A stretch of 64,000 bases of DNA from Anthoceros angustus (lineage: Eukaryota > Streptophyta > Anthocerotopsida > Anthocerotales > Anthocerotaceae): assembly GCA_010909165.1 (NCBI GenBank), contig MU008155.1, positions 1,612,001 to 1,676,000 of the forward strand. Direction: 5' to 3'. The notes under the pieces were generated by a model. It made no database searches. It had not been told where the DNA came from and saw only the letters and a list, made by a program, of their open reading frames with translations. Positions 1 through 12,072 of this stretch are shown in pieces (the first letter of the stretch is position 1; each line of letters begins with the position of its first letter). The position numbers were made by a program, and so were the translations under genes.

Positions 1-3000
1 CCTGATAAGTCTCCTGAGAAACGTACGTTGGGCATCCACACCCATCAGACCCAGACAACTAGCCACACAACTGTGAAGCTCAATCTCAAGATCATTACCT
101 CGCTGGCTGGGCTTGGAACATGTTGGGTTACCTCCACAGGTTCAGGTTGAAAACCTCCTTCGACAGGGACAGCTGGATGAGTAGCACCTGCCCCAAACAG
201 TGGGGTGGATAAGAGACAACTTAAGAGACTATACTCGGGAATACCTCCAACAGGTTCACACTGACCAGAAAGTACCTTGTCCACAAGAAGATAACCTATC
301 TCGCAGGATTGCTAGGTCATGCACTGAATGCTCGTCAGATACAAATGACAGATACTTCAATGCTGTGTCGACTAGCCCCTGACTTGCTAGAAGCTCTGCA
401 TAAGTACCAAACAGCCTGGCCAATGCTGCACTGACCATTGACTGCCCCGTCGCTAGAAAGAGAACCACCGTCTTCTCCATCAGGTCCTGCACACTAAGAA
501 GTCTTAGGTGCCCATCCGAATCTCATGCATGCAGATACAAACAAAAGAGCAAATCGCAAAACGTGATGGGGATAACCTGCAGCCTGTCCACAAAGTTCTT
601 GCCTACACTGCTGACTTCAAGGTCGCGTGACCAGATTTCAACAGCCCTCTCAATGTTCCCAGCACAAATGTAGCAGAGAGTAGCAGCTTGAGTCTCATGG
701 GCGCCATCCAGCTTTCCAGCCAGCAGATCAGCCAGTTCTGTCCACTCGTCACTACGGGCATACTGCAAAAGCGCAGGAGTTTCGTGTAAGGGGAAATCAG
801 TACCTAGAATGTCAAATCCAGGCTACGCTTGTGAACACCTACAGGAACATTGCGACAGATGCATACCGTGCAGAGCAAAGCAAGTGTCTCCCTCCATGCC
901 TTTAAGGGTCTGCTTTCAACCAGCCCTTTCAGGTCGTTGTTAATTACTCCAGAAACAATCTACAATGAGCATAATTTGTCCCACCAGTTACCAATCCACC
1001 ACAGACTGTTCAAAAAGACATTATGACAGTCCACATACCTTCAGGTAGGGTCGGTGACTTTGTTTCACGTAATCATTTCGAGTTTTGTCCCACAGATCTC
1101 CACCTTTTACAAAAGCAAGAATAAGGGCATCTGCCATTTTGTTGGCTTTAAGGCAATGGTCCACAGCTTTTGGAAAATCGCCAACAACCAATGCCTTTTG
1201 GATAGCAGCTTCAAGCTCAGCATCGACTGCATCTCGTTCCTCTTCAGCTTCAGTGTGCTCCTCACCAGTGTGCTCAGAGACACTATCAAGGGACTCAACT
1301 CTGCTTGCATTCTCAGATAGAGTTCCCCTAGGAGTTTGAATGTTGTTAAAAAAGTCATCTGCGTCATCTAGTTGTGAACCTCCATTCAGACCAAGAGGCT
1401 GACCGGATGAAGCAGTTGGCAGTGTCTCCACCCTGTTCTCAGTAAACCCGTCATGAACATTCAAGTTCAAGTTCTGTGCAAACTCTTCACTGACCACATC
1501 TTCTGCGGCTCTTGAAGACTCTGTATTGTCACCATTTTCCTTCACTTCAAAATCAAGGTGAGACAGGAGCCTCTGCCTGGCATCCTCATCGAACATCACC
1601 TTCAGGAAGCTCCAAGTCTCCTTTTCCTCCTCAGACCTGAAGACTAGTGTAAAAAAAACATGAACCTTGCAGTACATAACTAGTCAGGCACAAGTGGTCA
1701 GGCACCTTACCCTGATGAGAGAGACTTGCTTTCACAAAAAGTGAACAGCGCTGACTTTTCTTTCAATGTAATTGCTGCTTCAAACTCAGTTGACCGTTTG
1801 ACAAGCCCTTCCTCGGTTATAACACTATGCAGACGAATCTGCACGACAAAGCAAATCATAATTTGAAGTTACACTGTTCATAAAACAGAGCAAATCCGGA
1901 AATGCCTCATACCTCATTGCTTTTTGCCATACCTCAGTGGTAGGGGGGGTCCCTTGTGGTACTTTCTTTGGCACAAAAGATACAAGCTTTCCACCAAAGC
2001 CAAAGCTGACACCTACAGGCCTCTTCAACCATTTAGGTGCTTTCTTCACAACTGCTCCAGCAACAGACGATGAAATCAGCACCTCTCAGACAAGAAACCT
2101 ATGCCAAGACGGCGTGCAAACACATGGAATCATTGAATGCTGGACAAAGCGCCAACCTGCAGGTGCAACACCAGCAAAACTACTTCCAAATTCACTAGCA
2201 GCTGATCGTGTCAAATTGCAGGCCTGGACTGGGAGCAGAACAAAGGGGCACAATATAAATCAATGTGAAGCTGGGAGAAGCTGAGTTCACACACATAGAC
2301 ACCTGACAAAGTCATTTTCACACCTCTATGTTCCAAATCGTGAGACTTCCATCGAACGAAGATGCTGATAAGACACCAGGTGTATGAGGCGACCAATGAA
2401 CATCAAACGTCCACTGAGGAGTGGAAGGCAGCTCGTGAAGAACCTGAATTTGACAGCATGAAATAACTCAGCCCCCTTAACTTGCATCAGGTCCAGATAA
2501 TCTGGTGTGGAAGAACTAAAAAAGCCAGGTCTGAGCATGCAGAAATGTAACAAACCTCTCCAGACTCTGTGTCCCAGCAGAAAGTTTTGTAATCTTTGGC
2601 AGAAGTTAACAGCAGAGAGCTGTCATGTGGGCACCAAGCCATGCTTAACACACCTGTACAATCAAGGGCCACTCCAATAATCAGATACTACACAGCAGAG
2701 ACAGAAGGATAGATAGTCCTTCTCGGGTAAACCAAATCATGAACTGAATACAAACAAGAAAACCTGCACTTGAATGCACCTTGAGAGTGGCCTACAATTT
2801 CCTTTGTGGGAGCAACATGGTTCCGAAGATCCCAAATCTGAAAGATGGCCAGCAAAGTCAGATGTGTGGCAGCCTGAAATCAATTCTTGAGAAGTTGGAG
2901 CTACAGACCATAAAGATAATACATTAATAGGATAACATCTACCTGCAAGGCAGGCGATGTGTCATCTGACGCCACTATAAGCTGGGTGTTAACTTCAGGA

Positions 3001-4366
3001 CTCCACTGAAGCAATGAAAACTTTTTGCGATTCCGATCAGCAAACCTGCATAAGATCAAAGTTATCAATGACTAGGCATTGGGAACACCATTACAAGGAT
3101 GCACTCGAACACAAAAAAGAAAACCCTACTTGATAACATGAGTTTGCTTCCTCAAGTCCCAGACAACTGCAAGGAACAGCCAACTCTTACTTAGATGTCC
3201 ATGGAGCTGTCACAACAGCATATTATGATAGGGGCTTGTCCACAAAAAGAGAACGTGATAACTTAAACACAAAAGACCTTCAGGTCTAGCTGCGGTGAGC
3301 GTGAAACATGACTTACACCTTGTGTGCCAAGCTAATTAGTTAGAGGTGTACCTACCGCATGAGCCATCACCACAAGTGTTTGCAATAATCACACGCACCC
3401 CCCGATTCCACGCCAGGTCGGATATCTCTCCAGTGTTACTCTGCAAAACAAGGCCACTGCTTCAGACCACGACCATGACCCCCATAGACAAGCTATAAAG
3501 GCTGGACTGGATTTGTCCAAATACCTCAAGAGCCGGAAAAATTTGAGGTGAGGCTGGATTCGTCAGGTCCCAGATGTAAAGATGCCCTTCATTTCCTCCT
3601 GAAGCAAGATCATGAGGCTCAATTGGACTGAACTCCAGACCACGCACCTGGTACATGATGAAAGAAACAAAATTGAGTTATCTCTACAACATGACTGATT
3701 CCTAACCTCGATAAACGGATAATGAAAGTGGAATGTGCACCTACAGCATTTTTATGCTTCAACTTCGTTTCGAACCGAGCTGAACTGGCCTTGGCGGTAT
3801 CCCCACTACAATTCAAGAACGAAGATACATGTGTAAAGTCTTCAAACACCAGACTACCTCTCGTACACGACCAGGGGGCGAAAGTATCCTAAACCCAGTA
3901 ACTTGACCTCTGGGATTTGCAGATGTACAGAGAGGGCAAACCATGATGGAGGAATTTCAACCAAAAGCGATCTACACAAACAGGTCCTTCATAACCACCA
4001 GATCAGCGCAAAAACGAACTCCAAGACCAGAACGGCAGACGTCTACCTGACTAGCGCAGCAGGATTGAACAGGTTGACAGTACCGTCGGTGAGGCCCCCG
4101 GCAATCACGCCGTAAGGATACTCCTCACTACCTGTTCCTACCGAGCTCCAAGAGAGACGATTAAATTTCTCGCTCGTGGTACAAGATCCCAGAACCGACA
4201 TATCCAGGCTCTCACTCTCAAAATCCAACTTCAAGATCTCCAGAGAGGAGGAGGAGTCAAAGGACTGATCAATCGCCCCGGCCATGGAGCCAGCTGCCAG
4301 GAACTGGCCCGATGGGGCAAAGGCCACGGTCGCCGAGGCAGATCTGGAAGAGGCCTTCAACGCCAT
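1..4366 (-). CDS. SEC31: SEC31, COPII outer-coat protein (3' end off window)
   Basis: Outer-coat subunit of COPII vesicles, which with SEC13 cages cargo leaving the endoplasmic reticulum. The start is the ATG at 4366. Exon 1 (4366-4047) carries the plant SEC31 opening with the GSMAGAIDQSF stretch and ends at a GTAGAC donor. Later minus-strand exons give WD40 blades: VRGLEFSPIEPHDLASGG (about 3647-3525), TGEISDLAWNRG (about 3435), VVWDLRKQTHVIK (about 3170), the RNRKKFSLLQWSPE exon (about 3050-2944), IWDLRNHVAPTKEI (about 2840) and GVLSMAWCPHDSSLLLTSAK (about 2650). The alpha-solenoid follows: EEKETWSFLKVMFDEDARQR (about 1640), the ANKMADALILAFVKGG exon (about 1200), LCYICAGNIERAVEIWSRDL (about 680) and LMEKTVVLFLATGQ (about 480). 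At 45-250 the reading turns proline-rich, as in the SEC31 linker; the rest is off the left edge. It diverges from the CAP-G2 gene. Identification rests on family motifs and is secure; some middle exon borders are approximate. Confidence 0.93.
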
Positions 4367-5536
4367 GGCTCCCCTGCTGCCTCAACCTAGCAGAATCTAA
4401 ATCCCCCGTCCCCCCCGAGGACCCAAGTTGCAGAAACCAAACCTTACTCAGCTCCCTAAAGCTGCTAAGACATTCTGTTCAACGTCCAGACAGCAACCAG
4501 CTCCAAAGTGGACGGCGTTCGCCTTCACGACTCCTCAAACTGTGAGCCTCACGCCCAGCCCAACCCCTGCTTTCTGCCCACCCTGCGTCCAGGCGTACCC
4601 CGGTCCTTGCCCCAACAGCATGATCCCCAGGTGCTGAGCTGCCACCGGATCTCAGCCAATTGAACAAACCCAATTACGGCAAGCACTTGGGAACCTGAAT
4701 CCCGGGTGGATGCTGATTGCCAGAGGTTAGGGTGCCTACCTATGTAGGCCCTCAGCTACACAAGGCAAGCTAGCGAAGGAGCGAGCGAGCGAGCAGCAAC
4801 AGCGGCAGGGCATGCCATCGCTCCTATGTGCTCTCTCCGGACGCGTGTGAATGGTGACCGGGAGCGACCGGTTAAGAGGCCATCGTGACCTGCCGTCCAA
4901 GGAATTGTCGGTGGTACCGTGGCTGCTCCTCACTTTTCGTTCGGTGTTGCCTTTCCAGGTAGTATTTACGCTCTTGTTCTACGGCACGTGAGTTACCTAC
5001 GTACTGTATATCTATCCCTTTCTACCTAGGTGATCAATAGGTAAATTGTCTGAACCTATGTATGTACATACCTATCACGCTTTTTAGTACATACTGTGGA
5101 TGTCCTGGGGTACTGGATGTAGATTCTGGACGAGGGTTACCGTGACCGCCTCACTTCCGTCCGTCGTCCCATCTCCCCGTCACCCCGTCGGCCCGTCGTC
5201 CCCTCGTCCCGTCAGCCCGCCGGCCCGTCGGCCCGTCGTGGGCGGTACCAGTACCGTTGCCGCTCAGTTTGAAAGCTGAGCTTTTCCCGTCTTCGCGGTT
5301 TTCCCCTGCGATTTCTGCCGCCTTCTTGCTGCCGCTTGTGGGGGAATGCATTGCCGTGACTGTCAGACTAGAGGAAGCGCCGGATGCTGTTGCTGCGCGG
5401 TGGTGCAGGACGCGGCGCTGCAGTTTCTGGAGCAAGAAATGCGTTTTTCCTGTCACAATCGCAGTTGCAGAGACATGTTGGCGGGGTTTGCAGTGGATGG
5501 GTGGGGTTTTGACACTGTTATGGAGGTCGGGGGCCC
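4367..5536. promoter_or_regulatory. Divergent promoter/5' UTR region between SEC31 and CAP-G2
   Basis: This 1.17-kb spacer separates two divergently transcribed housekeeping genes and must hold both promoters and 5' UTRs. No TATA box at a convincing distance was seen for either gene. It includes a GAGC-rich stretch near 4773-4795, an AT-richer central part at 4960-5100, and a CCCGTCG-rich block close to the CAP-G2 start. Open frames here are short and look random. Confidence 0.5.
5156..5240. repeat. CCCGTCG-type degenerate minisatellite
   Basis: Short words of the form CCCGTCG or CCCGTCC recur about ten times in 85 bp, with small spacers. The tract lies about 300 bp before the CAP-G2 start codon, so it may be part of the promoter or 5' UTR. 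It has no coding potential. Confidence 0.6.
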
Positions 5537-8500
5537 ATGAGGGAGGCCATGGAGCAGGCCTTGGCGGAGGCTCTCAAGGAGTCTCCGGACAGGCTCTTGG
5601 ATGTTGTAGAGCACAGGGCAGGTCGGAATTGCAAGGCAGCTTTGGGCAAGGTTTTGGCCAAGTGCAGCAGGAATGTAGCTGATGAACTCTGCGATGCCCT
5701 GCTTCGACGTGTTTCTGGTCTGCTGGAATGTTTTGAGGCTTCGTCGGAGGCCCCTGAGGAACGGGTTGGTACTCTTGCGGCCCTGCGAGGTTGTGCACTG
5801 GTAGTTCAGGCAGGAGTGTCTGCAACCAGCAAGGGATTTGAGACGGCTCTGCTCTATCCGACGGTCTTGCGGCTGCATGACAAGCTTGTGAAGCTGGAGG
5901 AGGATCCGGATTTGCAAGAAGTTATAGCAGGTGTCTGTGAGACGTGGTGGCGGAGTGATTTTGAGAACAAGGAGTGCCTGGTTGCCCAGTCTCTTCCATT
6001 TTTCGTGTCCAGGTCCTTGGAATCGCTGCGGAAAGTTGATGTCCGCCGAGTTTATGCGTTACGTGGCGCCCTCATCCTCTTTGATTTTGCGGATGAGAGT
6101 GTGGAGGACTTCAAGCACCTGCTCATTCGCTGCCTCCTGACACCAACGTATTTACGCTCACCTGAGGGCTGCCGGTTTATTTCTTGCCTGTTCGGATTGA
6201 ATGCTCAGTTTGTGAAGGAATTGGTGGCCCTGGTTCGGTCACAGATTCCGTTTAGCACCAAATCCAGCCTAGCGGCCTATGGGGACATCTTGTATCGTGC
6301 CTGGAAGGACTCCGAGCAGCCTTGTCTGCAGGAAATAGAAGAAAACTGCATTCAAGGGTTGATAGAGGGAGCCATCTATTCTTCGAACAAAAGTTTGGCC
6401 TCTTCTGTCCGCAGAGTGTTGGACGGATTTATATCACAGAAAGCTCAAGACGGAGTTGAAGGCATGCTTTTCCGAGTGAACGAGCCACTATTGTTTCGAT
6501 CCCTTCAGGTATTATGTTGAATTTGCGCCGGATGCTGCCGCCATCTAAGCCTTTTTCTGACGTACTTGTGGTTGGTCGCCTGAATTCTCTAAGCTAACAG
6601 TGACTGCTTCAGGTGGCCAACTCAGACGTTCGGCGTAACGCACTGCTGCTTCTCGTAGAGGTCTTTCCACTTCAGAATCCACAGGCGTCGAAGGAAGAGA
6701 AGGAAGCTTTACTGGAGAAACAAATCTCCTTGCTGGAGAAGCTATTGCTTGACCCCTGTCCGGATGTTCGTTGTCTTGCCGTCGAGGGAGTTTGCCGGAT
6801 CTTGCGGTTCTTTTGGGAGGTACTGCCCTCTGCAACAACGGTTAAGCTGCTTACTGCAGTTGTGGATGATATGTCTAATGACCAAACCAGTATGGCAGTA
6901 AGGCTAGCAGTTATTGCGGGCCTTACATACCTTTTGGAGAATCCTCAGAGCCACAGTCTTCTACAAGCTTTGCTCCCAAGAGTGGGGCCCCTGCTTAACG
7001 ACAGTGCGTTGAGTGTGAGGATTGCTGCTGCGGACTTGCTTCTGGCGATTAAGGGAATCCGTGCTTTGCACTTTTACAAGGTAAGCTTGCTCTTTCTTTT
7101 GTTTGACGGTACAGTAGATGATTTATGAGGTTTTCGCTCATGCGGGGTATCGTTGTTTGTTTCAGGTCGTGAAACTCGACTTCTTGCTTACTTGTCTTGC
7201 AACAGATAATTCTCTGGTGGGACGACGCTTAACCAGGCTTCTCATCCCTTCGTACCTTCCATCGAAGCTCTCTCCGGCTGAAGCCTGCAGGAGATGTATC
7301 ACTTTGATTAGACGTGCCCCTGAGGCTGGTGCTAATTTCTGCAAATGGGCTCTAGCGGAAGGTGTTTCAGTAGAACTCCTGCTGGAGCTTGTGAGGGCAC
7401 TGAGCAGCAATGATATTCACAAGGGCGCAGGAGAAGCAAGCGAAGGAATTGTTTCCTCTCTCCTCGAGATTTGCTGTGTCTTGGCTGCAGAGAAAGAGGG
7501 GCAAAGGACCTTGGCTGAGGTCATAGATGTGAATGTCCTAACGTCTTTACTGAACAGAGCGTGTACATCGCAGGAGAGATCCTCCGTTCTAAGAATCGCA
7601 TCTCTTCTGCCTCCTACAGAGGTCCCGAAGCTTGTTGCTCACTGTGGGAATCTAGTGCTTAGTTGCAGGGCAGGTGCTTCTCCAGCTGTGGTCCAGGAGA
7701 TGAAGGCAGTACATGCATTGATCCTTGCTTGGGGAGGATTCGATGATCTTTTGGAAGCTCTAATTAAGCTCTTCAGGCATGTTACAGATCTCATGCCACG
7801 GAACGATCACCGACTCCTGAAGGACAGCCAAGATGGAACTGGATCACATAAGGGGCGCAAACGAAGGAAATCAGCTTGGTTAAAGGCTATGGCCGTGAAC
7901 ACCACCTCTGAACAGGAAAATCAGAATCCAGCAGCAGGACGATTGGAGGAGTCTATGGAGGACTCCCTTGTAGCCGCAGCTGGGGCTGCTCGTCAGATTG
8001 AAAGTTTGCTTGCAGAGGATGGAACACGGGAAGCTCTGCTTTCATGTGATGCCCAGCCGGAACTTCTTCGCTGCTTGAGGGAAGTAGCTAGGTTTGTGGT
8101 CTCGAGGACTCATGAAGGTCCCCAAGTGCACGGTAGGATGCAGGCATTACCAGCTCTACTAGCATATTCAAAGCTGTCTATTCATCTAGCAGTCCAAGAC
8201 GATGGGGCAGCTGAATGTGAAGTACCAGGAAGTAAGACTCCCAAGACAGGAAAAAAAGTATGGAAGACCTCCAGCAAACAACCGCCCAGGGCACCTTCTC
8301 CTGTGAGTTCTTGTTACCAACAGTCGTGAATGATTGTCTGCCAATCAGTCGTGATTGATTGCACCTATCGAGAGCTTATCTGTTGCGTATGTTTGCAGAA
8401 GTCGGTCGATGCGTTGCTAGAAGAGCTAGTCGGGTGGTCAACCACTGTACATAAGGCCTCAATTCCAGAGGCATGCAAGCCAGGTCAAAGCTCCCCACCT

Positions 8501-9984
8501 CCTTTGCAACCTAAGGCAAAGTATGCACGCAAGAGCAGTCGTAAACATCGAACTAGAGAGCCTCTCCAACCTCTGCCAGGCAACAGTTCAGATTCGTAAC
8601 ACTTACCTGTCCGGCCTGCTGTCGCAAGCGTAATCTGACTTTAGTCTTTTTGTAACCAGGTGGTTTATCTTGTCTTAACAGGTGAAGAGATCCCTTTACG
8701 GACATTGACTGGAAGGGCTAGCGTACTGGCAACCACAATGCAGTCAATATCCGAGGTGCTAAGTCTGAGGCTGGTTACTTCGACGTCTGCGAAACTGACC
8801 TGTGCTTCTTTTGCCAAGAATGCCGTTATCTGGTCAAAAACTTGTATGGAGTTGTTTTGCAGCACCTCTGCGGCAGATGCATCCATTGCCACGGAGCAGA
8901 AAGATTTCCTGATGTATGCGAAGGTGAGTGCCACACATGCTGCTAAAATGGTTCACTTAAGTTTGAGACATTGCCCAGAGATCTGGGTTACCCTCTCGGG
9001 GCTTGCGCACAGCCTTCTAGACTTATTGGCAGCAAGTGACTCAATGCTTGGGAGATTATCGCCCTTTCCGGCGGCTCTGCGGCACTGGCTTCCTGATCTG
9101 GTCATTAGTGTGACAACCCTGCCTGATAATATGGTGTCAGCAGTTTCAGGACAGGAACAATTTGAGGCTTTTGCGTTTTATGATGACAAAAGAACTCTCA
9201 GGCCATGGGTGACCTACGCTGCGAAGTCAGCCTTTTCCCTCATGGATCCCTCGAAGGTTGTTTCTTTTGGTGTTGCAGCGGGTGACAAAGTAGACTTCAA
9301 CAACGAGGGGGATCGGCCCGAAGGAAGTGTAGACAAGTCTTGTGATATGGATGGGAACAGAGACACTTCGACCCCTAAGGTTAGTGGTGTGTTTGTGGAC
9401 ACCCTTGCGAAACTCGTGCGAAAGGGGAGCTGCACAGTTGCGCAGGAGTTCATCGGTATGTTAGTAGGATGTACATTATCATTGTACTCTAGCCAGGAAG
9501 ACTCCCTTGTGGTTGGTCTCCTGGATGTAATTTGTCATAGGCTCCTAGGCTGCAGGCCCCCTAACCAACGAGGGCTAGAGGTGACACTAAGTGAGACAAC
9601 ATTAGGGCAGTTAGAAGAATTGCAGGTGCAGGTCAATGTGGCTCGAACGTCCCAGGAGCCACAAGAACATTCGCAAACAGCGGACAAGCTGTTAAGACTA
9701 ATCCTGGCCTCTTACAAGGAGGGATTAGTGTAGAAGGCATCATCCAGGTATATTAGTTCGCTTCAGAGGTGAAGCTTTGTTGCAGGACCAAGGCAGAGAA
9801 AGCTCTGCCTGTGCATGCCCAATTTCAGTCCGCTACGACACCCAGGTTGGTTGATAGCGTATTTGCTGCCTTGTTGAAGTTGGTTCACGGCTCAAAACAA
9901 CTGACTTCAGGGCATCTACTCGAGGTTTGTGTGCCTTACACGCATGCTCTCAGGGGTTTGGCGGAGCGAGTCCCTCAACTGTAG
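5537..9984 (+). CDS. CAPG2: Condensin-2 complex subunit G2 (CAP-G2), HEAT-repeat protein
   Basis: Non-SMC HEAT-repeat subunit of condensin II, which compacts chromosomes. Exon 1 is 5537-6508 (324 codons, ending ...LLFRSLQ at a GTATTA donor). Exon 2 is 6613-7080 and opens VANSDVRRNALLLLVEVFP, the most diagnostic CAP-G2 block, followed by LLLDPCPDVRCLAVEGVCRI. Exon 3 is 7166-8302 and contains LTRLLIPSYLPSKLSPAEAC and a basic segment (GRKRRKSAWLK). Exon 4 starts at 8399, exon 5 at 8660 or 8682, and both are leucine-rich. The reading stops at 9731 unless a 54-bp intron with a GTAGAA donor at 9731 and a TTGCAG acceptor ending at 9784 is used; that intron preserves phase and extends the protein to 9984. 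The C-terminus is therefore uncertain, and the longer form overlaps the convergent SIS gene. The family call is firm; exons 4-6 are tentative. Confidence 0.85.
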
Positions 9985-10536
9985 CACGACGACTTCAAAC
10001 AGAAAGAAGAGGGCCCCTTCGTAGGCGCTCCCCATGGGCAGAACATTTCGGGGCTGCTCGGCAGAGTCGTCCGCCATGGTCTGTGCTGGAAGCACTGCCA
10101 GTGCATCCGCTGCCCGGGCCGCGCTCCCTTGCGGCTGGGCTGTGAGCAGAAGCACCCGCGCCCCGGCCGCCCGTGCCGTGGAGATCAAGGCATCCACAGT
10201 GGAGAAGCTTCCGGGGCCGGCGCTGGCCACCAGCAGGTCTCCGTGACCAATGGCCGGGGTGCTCATGTCTCCTGCGCAGTGCGCGCTTAGACCCAGGTGG
10301 TACAGCCTCATGGCGAAGGCCTTCATCATCAGGCCCTCCCGGCCCACCCCGCAGACAACAATGTGGCCCGACGAGGCCTGCAACACCTCCCGCACCACCA
10401 CCTTGGCAGGATCTCCCCACTGCGAATCCTTGAACACGGCCAAAACCTCCTCCATGGCCGCAGCCATCAGCGTGTATGTCCCCATAACAGGCGAGCTCCA
10501 CCCCTCTTGCCACCTCGCCCAACAATATCCTCTCAC
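9916..10536 (-). CDS. SIS-domain sugar-phosphate isomerase (PHI-like, At5g52190 type)
   Basis: Single-exon SIS (sugar isomerase) domain protein of up to 206 residues. It resembles the plant At5g52190 family and 3-hexulose-6-phosphate isomerases. Visible blocks are HIVVCGVGREGLMMKAFAMR (substrate-phosphate loop and helix), HGDLLVASAGPGSFSTVDAL with the serine/threonine-rich binding loop, and RVLLLTAQPQGSAARAADAL. The C-terminus LPMGSAYEGALFFLFEVVV and final RHTNLE match the plant family. The start is either the ATG at 10536 or the ATG at 10485 (MGTYTLMAAAMEE); the latter gives a more usual N-terminus. The true substrate in plants is not settled. The gene converges on CAP-G2 and shares up to 69 bp with its longer model. 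Confidence 0.88.
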   Translation of the reverse strand: MRGYCWARWQEGWSSPVMGTYTLMAAAMEEVLAVFKDSQWGDPAKVVVREVLQASSGHIVVCGVGREGLMMKAFAMRLYHLGLSAHCAGDMSTPAIGHGDLLVASAGPGSFSTVDALISTARAAGARVLLLTAQPQGSAARAADALAVLPAQTMADDSAEQPRNVLPMGSAYEGALFFLFEVVVLQLRDSLRQTPESMRVRHTNLE

Positions 10537-12072
10537 AGTGCTTTAGGAGCTGCGGATAAGCCAGTCTGCCGAACTTTGGTATCTCCTACAGTAGGCTGTA
10601 GCGCTCGGGATACTCCTAGGACTGTATACAGGCTTTGATTTAAGTCTAAGCTGCTGCAGGCCATATATCTCTCATATCTAATATCTTTTCCCCTTGGCTA
10701 GCTAGTCCCCCTTGGCCTGGCCCCTCTAGTGGGTTGCTCCCAGTCTCTGCGTATTTGTAAAGTTTCTATGTTCCCTATCTATGACCCTATGTTCTTAAAT
10801 TATAAACTCTTAAGTCATTCAACCTCTAAAATCAAAAAAAGGGTATACCTATGTAGTAAGAGTAACGAGCACCATGCAAAAACTGAAGTTAGGGTTTCGT
10901 ATGGGGATGAAGCGCATTGCATAATCTCAGGGGCAGGGGTGCATTGCATTGCATATCCTGAGGCCTGGGGACAAGATTAAGGAGGCCTTTGAAATTTCTC
11001 CTTGGAGTTCTCTCACCTTGGCTTAAGGTCAAGATCATATAATGCAAGGTCTGGTCTTCTTCGGGTGCTCCGCCTCCTCTTCAGTAGAGAGTCACCCCAG
11101 TGACTTCAGGGCGGGTATGGGCGACATGTGGACACTTGGTTCTGCGTGAGCAGCAGCCTCGCAAGGAACCCAGCCCGTCAGGGACACAACCGCGAATATG
11201 TGCCGTTTGCTGAATGTGGAAACTTTTAACATGGAACAGTGGACAAGCACAAAGGCGTTGTCCTTGGTGCACATGCTGAGGAACTGGCTTTGGCATTTGG
11301 CCTTCTGAACGAACACCCGTGTCGGGACGAGTCTCATCGTGGACAAGAATTTGTAATCAATTTCACAGCGGCACTTAGATGAGTTCTAGGATGTAAGCTC
11401 GTGAGAGACGACCGGCGCGTGCATCACTTCACGGACGGCTCATGCGGTGATGGGCATTGCCCTTTGCACGGATTGAATGTTTGACAGCATACATATGCAG
11501 CACCGAGCGGCAGCAAATTGCACAACTGACAAGACAAGTCTTCCTACTTTACAGTTTACGCTAGGCCCGATGGTGAAGTACACGTAACCAGCTAGCTACT
11601 CACGCCGCAATGACTCGCCACCACAAGTCCTCCCTCAACAGTCTCTCTGACAGTACAGAAAAAAAGAATCTGCTCCGACGGGCAAACCACACAAGGTGTG
11701 TGTGTGCGTGCGTGGTGCTGGAAGTGTGCACAGTCCCATAGTCGAGCTGCTGCCAGTAATATGGTCGCTTGGCTTTGCACCGCTGGCGGACCACCAGTCA
11801 CCGACCTTGAAGCCATGCACTCTCACAAGACAGGTGGTTTACATTACATCTCCTTCCCTAACAGACTACCAACAGCACCAGGCAGGAGTCTTCCTTTGGG
11901 TTGGCTGGCTTGTCAAGGAAGGGAAGGAAAGGGTACCCTCTCCTCCCTGCCGTGTCCTGGCTCACGGGTGACAATTTAATCCTGACAAAGCAAAGCAAAA
12001 TCTGTACTACCAAGACTACACTACTGCAAGTGCAGGGTGACTTAGACCAACTAGTAGTTAGTTCTTGGATGG
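10537..12072. other. Intergenic spacer, no gene recognised
   Basis: About 1.5 kb between the start of the SIS gene and the 3' end of the COBRA-like gene. It should contain the SIS promoter and the COBRA-like 3' UTR. Frames here are short, on both strands, and match nothing I recognise. A minus-strand frame at 11092-11346 contains a CTKDNAFVLVHC stretch that faintly recalls band-7/HIR proteins, but not enough for a call. Confidence 0.6.

Noticed and set aside
9995-10638. Several long frames on both strands over the SIS gene
   Set aside because: They are GC-rich shadows of the real minus-strand SIS frame, with Arg/Pro/Gly-biased composition.
11092-11346. Minus-strand frame with CTKDNAFVLVHC recalling band-7/HIR proteins
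   Set aside because: Only about a dozen residues agree loosely and the flanks do not continue the family; too weak to annotate.
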